From Nitriliruptoraceae bacterium (GTDB lineage Bacteria > Actinomycetota > Nitriliruptoria > Nitriliruptorales > Nitriliruptoraceae): a stretch of 8,972 nucleotides of DNA. Of the stretch, positions 1 through 6,637 are shown one piece after another. The stretch's first letter is position 1; every line of letters starts with the position of its first letter. Made by a program: the position numbers and the translations under genes. Location of the stretch: NCBI GenBank assembly GCA_007134165.1, contig SLLJ01000502.1:1-8972 (forward strand), written 5' to 3'. The notes under the pieces were generated by a model. It saw only the letters and a program-made list of their open reading frames with translations. It ran no database searches and had not been told where the DNA came from.

Positions 1-626
1 AGCGCAACTTCGAGCAGTGGACGGCGACCCCCGTGATCGAGGACGGCGTGTTCCCCTTCGTGGACGCGGGGACCGCGCTTGGCACCGGGACGGTGGCCAG
101 CGCCCCCGTGGTCCTGGCGGCGGCCGGCGACGGCAGCATCCTGCACGGTCCGCCGAAGTGGCACCCGGACCTGCTGGCCATCGTGCTCGTGCTCTTCGGC
201 GCCGCGGTCGCGCTGGCCTGGCGGTTGTACGGCCGGGGGCTCCCCCGTCCCGACCCGACCTCCGAGATGGGGGCGTTCTCGCGGGTGCTGGAGAACAAGT
301 ACTACTTCGACGAGGCCGGCTACCGCTTCGTGGTGGTGCCGGTCCGTGACCACCTGTCGCGGTGGGCCACGTGGAGTTCCAACGTGGTCATCGACGGGAT
401 CGTGGCCGGGACCGGCCGAGCGGTACGCCGCCTCGCCGAGTCGACCTACCGCGTGGTCGACCAGCGGGTGATCGACGGCGGTGTCAACGGCGCGGCGCTG
501 AGCGCCGCCTGGTGGAGCGAACGGCTCAAGCGGATGCAGACCGGTGACGTGCAGCGCTACCTCGGCGCACTCGTGGCCGGGACGATCGTGCTGGTGCTGG
601 CCATCGTGGCCGCCAGCGGCAACTAG
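1..626 (+). CDS. nuoL: NADH-quinone oxidoreductase subunit L, C-terminal part (5' end outside window)
   Basis: This is the last 207 codons of NuoL; the first whole codon starts at base 3 and TAG is at 624-626. NuoL is the most distal antiporter-like, proton-pumping membrane subunit of respiratory complex I. Seen in the sequence: a hydrophobic segment around bases 168-228, the family-typical stretch LENKYYFDEAGYR (about bases 288-330), then VIDGGVNG and QTGDVQRYLGAL, and a terminal membrane helix (about 558-620). LENKYY plus the VIDG/NG/QTG pattern is characteristic of the NuoL C-terminus, where the long lateral helix and the last membrane helix lie. nuoM follows 10 nt later and its ribosome binding site overlaps this stop codon, so the two are surely one operon. 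The catalytic membrane core lies upstream of the window and cannot be judged here. Confidence 0.95.
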   Translation, partial: RNFEQWTATPVIEDGVFPFVDAGTALGTGTVASAPVVLAAAGDGSILHGPPKWHPDLLAIVLVLFGAAVALAWRLYGRGLPRPDPTSEMGAFSRVLENKYYFDEAGYRFVVVPVRDHLSRWATWSSNVVIDGIVAGTGRAVRRLAESTYRVVDQRVIDGGVNGAALSAAWWSERLKRMQTGDVQRYLGALVAGTIVLVLAIVAASGN

Positions 627-636
627 GAGACGACTG

Positions 637-2172
637 ATGGACCCTGCAAGCGCTGGGTGGGCGCTGACGGTTGCGCTGTTCCTGCCCCTTCTCGGGGCCG
701 GGATCCTCACGATGATGCCCGCACGTCTGGATCGCGAGATCCGCCTGGCGGCGGTCGGGATCACGGCGGTGTCCTTCGCCCTGGTCTCCCTGATCGCGCT
801 CGGATTCGACTACGGCGACAGCGGTCGGCTGCAGTTCACCACCGACGTGGGCTGGATCAGCGCCATCGACGCGCGGTACTCGATCGGGATCGACGGCATC
901 AGCCTGCCGCTGTTCTTCCTGACCTACCTGCTGACGTTGCTGTGCGCGATCTACACGACCAGGATCTTGCCATCGCCCGGCAAGCCCAAGGCGTTCCTGT
1001 CGCTGATGCTGATGCTGCAGACCGGGATGGCCGGCACCTTCGTCGCCTTCGACCTGATCCTGTTCTTCATCTTCTGGGAGCTGGTGCTCGTCCCGATGTT
1101 CTTCATGATCGGGATGTGGGGTGGGCCCCGCCGGGACTACGCCAGCGTGAAGTTCTTCCTCTACACGCTGTTCGGCTCGGTGTTCATGCTGGTCGCCTTC
1201 CTCGCGATCTACTTCCAGGCCGGCGCCACGACCTGGAACATCCAGGAGCTGTCGGCGATGGCGCCCTTCGGCAGCGCGACCTTCCAGACCTGGGCGTTCC
1301 TGGGCATCTTCCTCGGCTTCGCCATCAAGGTGCCGATGTGGCCGTTCCACACCTGGCTGCCCGATGCCCACACCGAGGCGCCGACCGTCGGCTCCGTGCT
1401 GCTGGCCGGGGTGCTGCTGAAGATGGGGACCTACGGGTTCGTGCGCATCGCGCTGCCGATCCTTCCCGAGGGTGCGGTGCGCTTCGCACCGCTGATCGGG
1501 GTGCTCGCGGTCATCGGCATCGTGTACGGCGCGCTGTGCTGCCTGGCACAGACCGACATCAAGCGGCTCATCGCCTTCTCCTCGGTCGGTCACATGGGCT
1601 TCGTCATGCTCGGGATCGCCGCGATGAACGAGGCCGGCATCCAGGCGGCCCTGTTCGGGAACATCGCCCATGGCGTGATCACCGGCATGCTGTTCTTCCT
1701 CGCCGGATCTCTGCACGAGCGGTTCCACACCCGCGAGTTCGGTGAGCTCGGCGGAGGCCTGCTCATCAAGCTGCCGCGCTACGGGGTCCTGCTCACCTAC
1801 GTGGCGGTGGCCTCGCTCGGTCTGCCCGGCCTGGCCGGGTTCTGGGGGGAGTTCGCCGCGATGTGGGCGGCGATCAGTCCCGGTGCCGGGCTCATGGCCA
1901 GCTACGAGGGGCTGTACCTGACCCTGGTCATCTTCGCGGCGATCGGCACGGTCCTCACGGCCGGCTACTTCCTGTGGATGCTCCAGCGCGTCAACCTCGG
2001 ACGTCCACTGCCGAAGTGGGCGGACGAGCCACTCGATGACGTGATGGCGATCGAGTGGGTGTCGTGGACCCCGCTGCTGCTGCTGATCCTCGCGCTCGGC
2101 ATCTTCCCGCGCCTGGTCTTCGGGGTACAGGACGCCGCCGTGAGCCAGATCGTCGGGTTCCTAGGCGGCTGA
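637..2172 (+). CDS. nuoM: NADH-quinone oxidoreductase subunit M
   Basis: The product is a complete 511-residue NuoM, close to the family's usual length of about 500. It is a polytopic, antiporter-like proton-pumping subunit of complex I in the cytoplasmic membrane. Residues expected for proton translocation are visible: Glu148 in FWELVLVPM (E144 of E. coli), Lys231 in AIKVPMWPFHTWLPDAH (K234) and Lys262 in GVLLKMGTYG (K265); TDIKRLIAFSSVGHMG follows at about residues 306-321. The start is ATG 637, because AGGAG (625-629) lies 7 nt upstream and overlaps the nuoL stop. The same frame stays open upstream to 544, but that stretch lies inside nuoL. Asp codons are GAC 12 times and GAT 3 times, typical of a high-GC genome. 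No odd features were seen; the gene appears intact. Confidence 0.97.
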   Translation: MDPASAGWALTVALFLPLLGAGILTMMPARLDREIRLAAVGITAVSFALVSLIALGFDYGDSGRLQFTTDVGWISAIDARYSIGIDGISLPLFFLTYLLTLLCAIYTTRILPSPGKPKAFLSLMLMLQTGMAGTFVAFDLILFFIFWELVLVPMFFMIGMWGGPRRDYASVKFFLYTLFGSVFMLVAFLAIYFQAGATTWNIQELSAMAPFGSATFQTWAFLGIFLGFAIKVPMWPFHTWLPDAHTEAPTVGSVLLAGVLLKMGTYGFVRIALPILPEGAVRFAPLIGVLAVIGIVYGALCCLAQTDIKRLIAFSSVGHMGFVMLGIAAMNEAGIQAALFGNIAHGVITGMLFFLAGSLHERFHTREFGELGGGLLIKLPRYGVLLTYVAVASLGLPGLAGFWGEFAAMWAAISPGAGLMASYEGLYLTLVIFAAIGTVLTAGYFLWMLQRVNLGRPLPKWADEPLDDVMAIEWVSWTPLLLLILALGIFPRLVFGVQDAAVSQIVGFLGG

Positions 2173-2214
2173 GCGCCCGGTCCCGACCCCGGCCGACACG
2201 AACGGAACGCTGCG

Positions 2215-3681
2215 ATGCCCATCGACTTCCTCGCGATCGCCCCCGAGATCGCGCTGACGGTCACCGCGCTGCTGGTGCTCGCCGCTGATCTCGCGCTGCG
2301 CGGTGACGCCAAGCAGCTGGTCAACCCGATCACCGCGCTGGGCACGGTGGTGGCGCTGGTGTTCACCGTCGTGCTGTGGGGCCAGGACCGTGTCACCTTC
2401 AACGGCATGTTCGTGGTCGACGACTACGCGGTGATCTTCAAGGTGCTGTTCCTGGGCACCCTGCTCGCGGTGCTCGGCATCAGCTGGCGGTTCTTCGCCG
2501 AGGGACGCTACTTCCAGGGCGAGTACTACTTCCTGCTGATCACCGCCTTCATCGGCATGCTGATCATGCCCTCGGCCCGCGATCTGCTGCTGCTGTTCGT
2601 CGCGCTCGAGACCGTCTCCATCCCCGCGTTCGTGATGGTCGGGCTGCGCAAGCGGGACCTGTACTCCTCCGAAGCCTCGATGAAGTTCTTCCTCGTCGGG
2701 GTGTTGTCCGTCGCGTTCATGCTGTTCGGCATGTCGATGGTCTACGGCTTCACCGGCACCACCGACCTGGCAGGGATCGCCGCCGCCATCGGCGCCGGAC
2801 CTTCCCCCGATCCGCTGCTGCTGGCCAGCGTGCTGCTGGTGATCGTGGGCTTCGGCTTCAAGATCGCCGCGGTGCCGTTCCACTTCTGGGCGCCCGACAC
2901 CTATGCCGGCGCGCCGATGCCGGTCGCGGCCATGCTCGCGGTGGCGTCCAAGGCGGCCGGGTTCGCCGGGATGATCGCGGTGGCCTTCATCGCGTTCGAG
3001 CCGTTGGCCGACGTGTGGGCGCCGCTGCTCGGGGTGCTCGCCATCCTGACGATGTCGATCGGCAACCTCATCGCGCTGCAGCAGCGCGACCTGATCCGGC
3101 TGCTGGCCTACTCCTCGATCGCGCAGGCCGGCTACATGCTCATCCCCTTCGGGCTCGCGCAGCCCGGCAACGTCGCGGTCAACGACGCAGCCGTGCAGGC
3201 CGTGCTCTTCTACCTGATCGCCTACGCGGTCATGAACGTCGGGGCGTTCGGGGTCGCCATCGCCGTCAACCGGCGCACGGGCCTGCGCTCGATCGGCGAC
3301 TACAGCGGACTGGGGGAGCGCAACCCCCTGATGGCGGTCGCCATGACGGTCTTCCTGCTGTCGCTCGGTGGCGCGCCCCCGACCGTGGGCCTGTTCGCCA
3401 AGCTGGCCATCATCGAGGCCGTCACCGTCGAGGTGACCGGGTTCGGGCTGGTGCTCGCCACCTTCCTGGTGATCAACTCGGTCATCGCGTTCTCGTACTA
3501 CCTCAAGGTCGTGCGCACGATGTGGATGGGCGCCGCGCCGGTCGATGCCCCGGTCCTGCAGCCCGGCTTCAACCTCTCGGCGGTGGTGGTGGTGCTGATG
3601 CTGGGCACCGTGCTGCTCGGGATCCTGCCGGGGCTCGTGTCGGACTTCTCGGCGCTGACCAGCGTGCAGGCCGCTCCGTAG
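2215..3681 (+). CDS. nuoN: NADH-quinone oxidoreductase subunit N
   Basis: The product is a complete 488-residue NuoN, the third antiporter-like proton-pumping subunit and the usual last gene of a nuo operon. Visible hallmarks are Glu132 in ALETVSIPAFVMVGLRKRD (E133 in E. coli), Lys216 in GFGFKIAAVPFHFWAPDTY (K217), Lys246 in VASKAAGFAG (K247), and QQRDLIRLLAYSSIAQAGYML further on. Many hydrophobic helices span the protein, ending in a helix before LTSVQAAP. The start is the ATG at 2215, giving MPIDFLAIAPEIAL. The 42-nt spacer after nuoM contains only a weak purine stretch (CGGAAC) as ribosome binding site, so translation may partly depend on ribosomes arriving from nuoM. No further nuo gene follows; the next gene is unrelated (htpX), so the operon ends here in terms of gene content. 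Confidence 0.97.
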   Translation: MPIDFLAIAPEIALTVTALLVLAADLALRGDAKQLVNPITALGTVVALVFTVVLWGQDRVTFNGMFVVDDYAVIFKVLFLGTLLAVLGISWRFFAEGRYFQGEYYFLLITAFIGMLIMPSARDLLLLFVALETVSIPAFVMVGLRKRDLYSSEASMKFFLVGVLSVAFMLFGMSMVYGFTGTTDLAGIAAAIGAGPSPDPLLLASVLLVIVGFGFKIAAVPFHFWAPDTYAGAPMPVAAMLAVASKAAGFAGMIAVAFIAFEPLADVWAPLLGVLAILTMSIGNLIALQQRDLIRLLAYSSIAQAGYMLIPFGLAQPGNVAVNDAAVQAVLFYLIAYAVMNVGAFGVAIAVNRRTGLRSIGDYSGLGERNPLMAVAMTVFLLSLGGAPPTVGLFAKLAIIEAVTVEVTGFGLVLATFLVINSVIAFSYYLKVVRTMWMGAAPVDAPVLQPGFNLSAVVVVLMLGTVLLGILPGLVSDFSALTSVQAAP

Positions 3682-3753
3682 CCGCCGGGCGCAGGGAGCC
3701 CCGACCTGCGTGGCTGCGGCGCAGACTGTTTGCGTCCCGGCGTCGTCGCCGCG

Positions 3754-3781
3754 GTGACCGTGCGCGACCCGTTGGTACCGT
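3754..3781 (+). promoter_or_regulatory. Candidate promoter for htpX
   Basis: The 141-nt nuoN-htpX spacer holds GTGACC (3754-3759), a 16-nt spacer and TACCGT (3776-3781). These would be a -35 of xTGACx type and a -10 of TAnnnT type. Transcription would start near 3788 and leave a leader of about 35 nt before the ATG at 3823. The same GCGGTGAC-N17-TAnnnT layout occurs upstream of tuf, which adds some weight. Read-through from the nuo operon is also possible, because no convincing terminator is visible in the spacer. Confidence 0.35.
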
Positions 3782-3822
3782 CGAGAAACGACCCATCTAC
3801 GAGTCCGAGGGGCCCCACGACG

Positions 3823-4761
3823 ATGACCAGGACGCTGCGCACCGCCATGCTGCTCGCCGGACTCTCCGGCCTGCTGCTGATGCTCGGCGCTCTGCTCGAT
3901 GGCGGCACCGGTGGGCCCTGGCTGACCGTCATGCTGTTCGTCGCGTTGGCGATGAACTTCGGGTCGTACTGGTACTCGGACCGTCTGGCGCTGCGCATGG
4001 CCCGTGCCGTGCCTCTCGATCCGGCGCGCTTCGGGGAGGTGCACGCCATGGTGCGTGAACTGGCGGCCCGAGCAGGGCAGCCCGAACCTCGCCTGTACCG
4101 CGCCCCCTCCCCACAGCTCAACGCCTTCGCCACCGGGCGCAGCCCGCAGCACGCGGCCGTGTGTCTCAACGACGGCCTGCTGCGCGCGTTGGACCGTGAC
4201 GAACTCGAAGGGGTCATCGCCCACGAATTGCAGCACGTCTACAACCGGGACATCCTCATCGGCTCGGTCGCGGCCACGATCGCCACGGCCATCAGCTACC
4301 TCGCGCTGATCCTGCGGTTCATCCCGTTGATGGGCAGCTCCGACCAGCGGGGAGCAAACCCGGTGGCGGCCCTCGCGGCCGCGATCCTCGCTCCGATCAT
4401 CGCCTTGCTCCTCCAGGCCTCGATCACCCGGTCACGTGAGGCACACGCCGACCACACCGGCGCCGAACTCACCGGCAAGCCGCTCGCGTTGGCCCGGGCG
4501 CTGGGCAAGCTCGAGGCCGGAGGCCGGGACCCACGCCTCCAGCGTGCCGGGGGCACCCCGGCGGAGATGAACGCGGGGATGCAGCATCTGTTCATCGCGG
4601 CACCCTTCGGGGGTCGAGCAGCCAGCCGGTTGTTCGCCACCCACCCGCCGATCCCCGAGCGCATCGCGGCGCTCGAGCACCAGGCGCGCCAGATGGGCCA
4701 GCTGCCGCCCGACGAGCGCGCTCGTCACGCCGGAGGCGGCTGGCAGCGCTCGCAGGCGTAG
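3823..4761 (+). CDS. htpX: HtpX-type M48 membrane zinc metalloprotease
   Basis: The 312-residue product belongs to peptidase family M48, HtpX subgroup, zinc proteases of the cytoplasmic membrane that degrade damaged or misfolded membrane proteins. Seen: two N-terminal membrane segments (about residues 7-25 and 30-45), the zinc-binding HELQH at 134-138 followed by NRDILIGS, two more membrane segments (about 146-166 and 175-200), and SREAHADHTGAEL with Glu206 as third zinc ligand. The C-terminal MQHLFIA and LFATHPPIPERIAALE are also HtpX-like. ATG 3823 was chosen because GAGGGG (3807-3812) precedes it by 10 nt and the membrane segment starts soon after. An in-frame TTG at 3730 would add a non-family extension containing the candidate promoter. 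The last 37 nt overlap the convergent nei gene. Being next to the complex I operon suggests, but does not show, a role in membrane quality control there. Confidence 0.92.
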   Translation: MTRTLRTAMLLAGLSGLLLMLGALLDGGTGGPWLTVMLFVALAMNFGSYWYSDRLALRMARAVPLDPARFGEVHAMVRELAARAGQPEPRLYRAPSPQLNAFATGRSPQHAAVCLNDGLLRALDRDELEGVIAHELQHVYNRDILIGSVAATIATAISYLALILRFIPLMGSSDQRGANPVAALAAAILAPIIALLLQASITRSREAHADHTGAELTGKPLALARALGKLEAGGRDPRLQRAGGTPAEMNAGMQHLFIAAPFGGRAASRLFATHPPIPERIAALEHQARQMGQLPPDERARHAGGGWQRSQA

Positions 4762-5522
4762 GCCCACCGACCTGCGAGATCCCACCGACGTACCCGCGTG
4801 CCACATCGCCGGCAGTGTGTCTGGCCGTAGACGTAGGTGGCCTCCGCGCGAGTCACGCGTCCGCGTGGTAGGTCGAACTCGTTGCGCTCGACGGTGACGA
4901 TGCGCCGCTCCCGCACCCCGCGCTTCATCCAGGTGCACAGCGTGTTCCACATCGCGTCGAAGCGTTCGCGCCCGACTTCGCGGGCCGGTAGCTCGGGATG
5001 TGCCCCGTGCACCAGCAGCACCTCGGCGCGGTAGACGTTGCCGACTCCGGCCATCACCCGCTGGTCGAGCAGCGCGCGGCCGATGGCCACCCGCCGTCGT
5101 TGCAGCGCCGCGTAGGCCCGATCGGGATCGGCGTCCGGACGCAGGGGATCGGGACCGAGCCGGGCGGTGAGTGCTTCCAGATCCCCGGGCTCGAGCAGTT
5201 CGCAGGCCGTGGCGCCGGTGAGGTCGATGGTGTGAGCGGCGTTCGCGACCCGGTAGCGCACGGTGTCGCGGGGTTCTGGCGGCGGGCCGCGGTGGTGGCG
5301 GACCCGGCCGAACAGTCCGAGGTGCACGTGCACGATCGGACCGTGCTCGTAGTGATGCAGCAGGTGTTTGCCGTAGGCGTCGGTCGAGGTCAGCACCGCG
5401 CCGTCGAGCATGGCGGCGCCGGCCGCGAAGCGGCCCTGTGGGGAGGAGACGGCAACCGGATGTCCGGCGAAGAATTGGGCGTGGTCCTTGGCCAGACGGT
5501 GGATCGTGTGCCCCTCGGGCAT
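4725..5522 (-). CDS. nei: Fpg/Nei family DNA glycosylase/AP lyase (Nei1-like)
   Basis: The 265-residue product is a base-excision repair bifunctional glycosylase/AP lyase of the Fpg/Nei family, which removes oxidised bases and nicks the backbone. Seen: N-terminal MPEGHTIHRLA with catalytic Pro2 and Glu3 after Met removal, Lys52 in YGKHLLHHY, HVHLGLFG, the helix-two-turn-helix DQRVMAGVGNVYRAE, and a C-terminal zinc finger with Cys237, Cys240, Cys257 and Cys260 and the loop Arg252 (GRWAYACERCQ). MPEGHTxHRLA and SSPQGRF match my memory of mycobacterial Nei1 (Rv2464c) better than Fpg/MutM. The start is ATG 5522; GAGG overlaps the TGA of the upstream DedA-like gene 8 nt away, so the two genes are probably co-transcribed and coupled. 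The 3' end overlaps htpX by 37 nt in the opposite direction, including the last CERC knuckle. Confidence 0.93.
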   Translation of the reverse strand: MPEGHTIHRLAKDHAQFFAGHPVAVSSPQGRFAAGAAMLDGAVLTSTDAYGKHLLHHYEHGPIVHVHLGLFGRVRHHRGPPPEPRDTVRYRVANAAHTIDLTGATACELLEPGDLEALTARLGPDPLRPDADPDRAYAALQRRRVAIGRALLDQRVMAGVGNVYRAEVLLVHGAHPELPAREVGRERFDAMWNTLCTWMKRGVRERRIVTVERNEFDLPRGRVTRAEATYVYGQTHCRRCGTRVRRWDLAGRWAYACERCQPPPA

Positions 5523-5530
5523 ACCAGGCC

Positions 5531-6235
5531 TCAGTTCATCGGCTCGATCGGCTCCGGGGGTACTGCGGCGGCCTCCCGACGGATCCACCGGGTCAGCAGG
5601 ACGATGAGCCCGACGAACACGGCCACGCCGGCGACGGTGAGCCACACCCCCCCTTCCTCGTAGGCGCGGCCGAGGGCGTAGCCGGCCCCCACGGCAATGC
5701 CGAACCCGGCGAGCGCCCCGATGAGGTCGGCGAGCAGGTAGCGGCGCGCCGGGACATCCGAAACGCCGGCAGCCGCGGCCAGCACGGTGGGCGGGAGCGC
5801 GGCGATGCGCCCGAGCACCGCGATGAACGGGCCGCGGTGCGCCAGCACCCGCTGGGCGATCTCGAGCTGGCGGGGTGGCAGGGCCCGCTGCAACCAGGCG
5901 GGACCCTCGCCGCGGCGCAGCGCCGGGCCATAGCTGCGCCCGACCGCGAAGAAGGCCCAGATCGCCACGATCATCAGCGGCACGTACGCGGCGAACAGCA
6001 GCGCGACCGACGGCTCGCCGAGCACGCGCAGCTGCCCGCCGCCGAGCAGCAGGAACTCCTTCTGCGGGCGCAGCAGCACCAGGAGCGGAACGCGGTTGGC
6101 GATGAGGAACGGGATCAGCGGCACGGCCAGCAGCGGGATGACATAGCGCAGGATCGCGACCGTCACCGCGGTCCGGCGCAGCCAGGGAGCCACGGGGGAG
6201 TCGCGGTCGGTGGAGCTCTCGGTCAGGGCGGTCAC
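5531..6235 (-). CDS. DedA/VTT-domain (SNARE-associated Golgi-type) membrane protein
   Basis: The 234-residue product is an integral membrane protein of the DedA/VTT-domain superfamily. Some members move polyprenyl-phosphate or phospholipids across the membrane; the substrate here is unknown. Hydrophobic segments lie at about residues 29-55, 77-98, 136-157, 168-188 and 197-215. The core signature is the region 138-189: FIAVLGRIAALPPTVLAAAAG, then DVPARRYLLADLIGALAG and GYALG, matching the GR-x-P-x-AG...F...G pattern of the family. The Arg usually found after the Pro is replaced (ALPPTV). The start is GTG 6235, preceded after 5 nt by GCGAGG; extending the frame upstream to 6376 adds Arg/His/Pro-rich sequence with no family character. 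nei follows after 8 nt. A candidate 53-codon ORF ends in a GTGA overlap with this start. The family is fairly sure; the exact subgroup is not. Confidence 0.82.
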   Translation of the reverse strand: MTALTESSTDRDSPVAPWLRRTAVTVAILRYVIPLLAVPLIPFLIANRVPLLVLLRPQKEFLLLGGGQLRVLGEPSVALLFAAYVPLMIVAIWAFFAVGRSYGPALRRGEGPAWLQRALPPRQLEIAQRVLAHRGPFIAVLGRIAALPPTVLAAAAGVSDVPARRYLLADLIGALAGFGIAVGAGYALGRAYEEGGVWLTVAGVAVFVGLIVLLTRWIRREAAAVPPEPIEPMN

Positions 6236-6393
6236 AAAGGCCTCGCTCGCCGTGTGGTGGACGTGGGCACAGCGCTGGGCAAGGTTCGGTGGTCGTCGGG
6301 TCCCGAGAGGAACCCGACCGCCCAGATGTGCGCTCGACGCACGACAAGCGAACGGAGATCGCGGGTGGCCACCCACGTCGCCGCCGCCGACAC
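6232..6393 (-). CDS. Possible small ORF (53 codons) coupled to the DedA-like gene
   Basis: On the minus strand a perfect Shine-Dalgarno-like GGAGGT (6410-6405) lies 11 nt before GTG 6393. That frame runs 53 codons to a TGA whose first two bases are the last two of the DedA-like GTG start (a GTGA overlap, 6235-6232), the classic layout for coupled translation. The predicted peptide starts VSAAATWVATRDLRSLVV, is rich in Arg, Thr, Ala and Pro, has no clear membrane helix, and matches no family I know. By my count 42 of 53 sense codons end in G or C, somewhat less than the neighbouring genes appear to have. Points against it: the spacing is long, the sequence is not protein-like by eye, and a stretch this short can stay open by chance in GC-rich DNA. 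It may be a leader peptide or noncoding. Confidence 0.22.
   Translation of the reverse strand: MSAAATWVATRDLRSLVVRRAHIWAVGFLSGPDDHRTLPSAVPTSTTRRARPL
6295..6318. repeat. Hairpin 60 nt upstream of the DedA-like gene
   Basis: GTCGGGT (6295-6301) and ACCCGAC (6312-6318) are perfect complements. After one C/A mismatch, CC pairs with GG around a 4-base loop (6305-6308; GAGA on the plus strand, TCTC on the minus-strand transcript). The element would fall in the 5' leader of the minus-strand DedA-nei transcript if that starts upstream. Its function is unknown; it could be an operator, a leader structure or chance in GC-rich DNA. Confidence 0.35.
6363..6374. repeat. Perfect 12-bp palindrome GGGTGGCCACCC
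   Basis: This is a perfect 6+6 palindrome without spacer, about 128 nt upstream of the DedA-like start and inside the candidate small ORF. Such sites can bind dimeric repressors, but nothing nearby names a regulator, and short GC palindromes are common in GC-rich DNA. Confidence 0.25.
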
Positions 6394-6637
6394 GGCTTCG
6401 AGCTACCTCCGTTGCGCCGTTGGACGGCGTACTGCTCCCCCACGCGCCGGAGGCCGAGGTCCGCTCGGCTGTTCGCGAGGGGCGCGTCTCCGGGGGGCCG
6501 CACGATGACGCTGACCTTGGCCCTCACCGGACTCGTCGTCCCGCTCGTGGTCGGTTCGCTGGGGTGCGCGTTCGAGCGGACAGCGTGGTCGCGGCCGTTG
6601 GCCGCAGTGCCACCTCGTGCCGGTCCGGCTCGGACGT

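Larger units (their letters stand above)
6236..6637. other. 402-nt gap between the DedA-like gene and yajQ; no convincing gene, several hairpins
   Basis: This stretch separates two minus-strand genes. Apart from the weak ORF at 6232-6393 I see no coding sequence I would defend. It contains several short perfect inverted repeats: 6295-6318, the palindrome 6363-6374, 6413-6431 (8-bp stem with one G-T pair and a 3-nt loop), 6453-6469 (GCCGAG/CTCGGC) and 6591-6605 (GCGGCC/GGCCGC), the last extended by GTGG (6585-6588) and CCAC (6610-6613). The last hairpin lies about 25-50 nt beyond the yajQ stop and might end its transcript, but no T-run follows. I found no clear promoter for the DedA-nei pair. 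No tmRNA, SRP RNA or tRNA signature was recognised. Confidence 0.5.

Noticed and set aside
526..1728. 400-codon open frame on the minus strand across nuoM
   Set aside because: It is antisense to nuoM with low-complexity Gln/Arg/His/Glu content and no family features; a shadow frame.
3682..3735. GC-rich stems after nuoN that could be a terminator
   Set aside because: The stems are about 5 bp, compete with one another and are not followed by a T-run.
2161..4236. 691-codon open frame on the minus strand across nuoN and htpX
   Set aside because: It is antisense to two clear genes and its translation is low-complexity, rich in His, Gln, Arg, Asp and Glu, as expected from the mirror frame of GC-rich coding DNA.
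5523..6527. Upstream extension of the nei frame to a 600-residue protein
   Set aside because: The added 335 residues are Arg/Pro/Ala-rich shadow of the DedA-like gene. The MPEGH start with Pro2 and Glu3 is required for catalysis and must be N-terminal.
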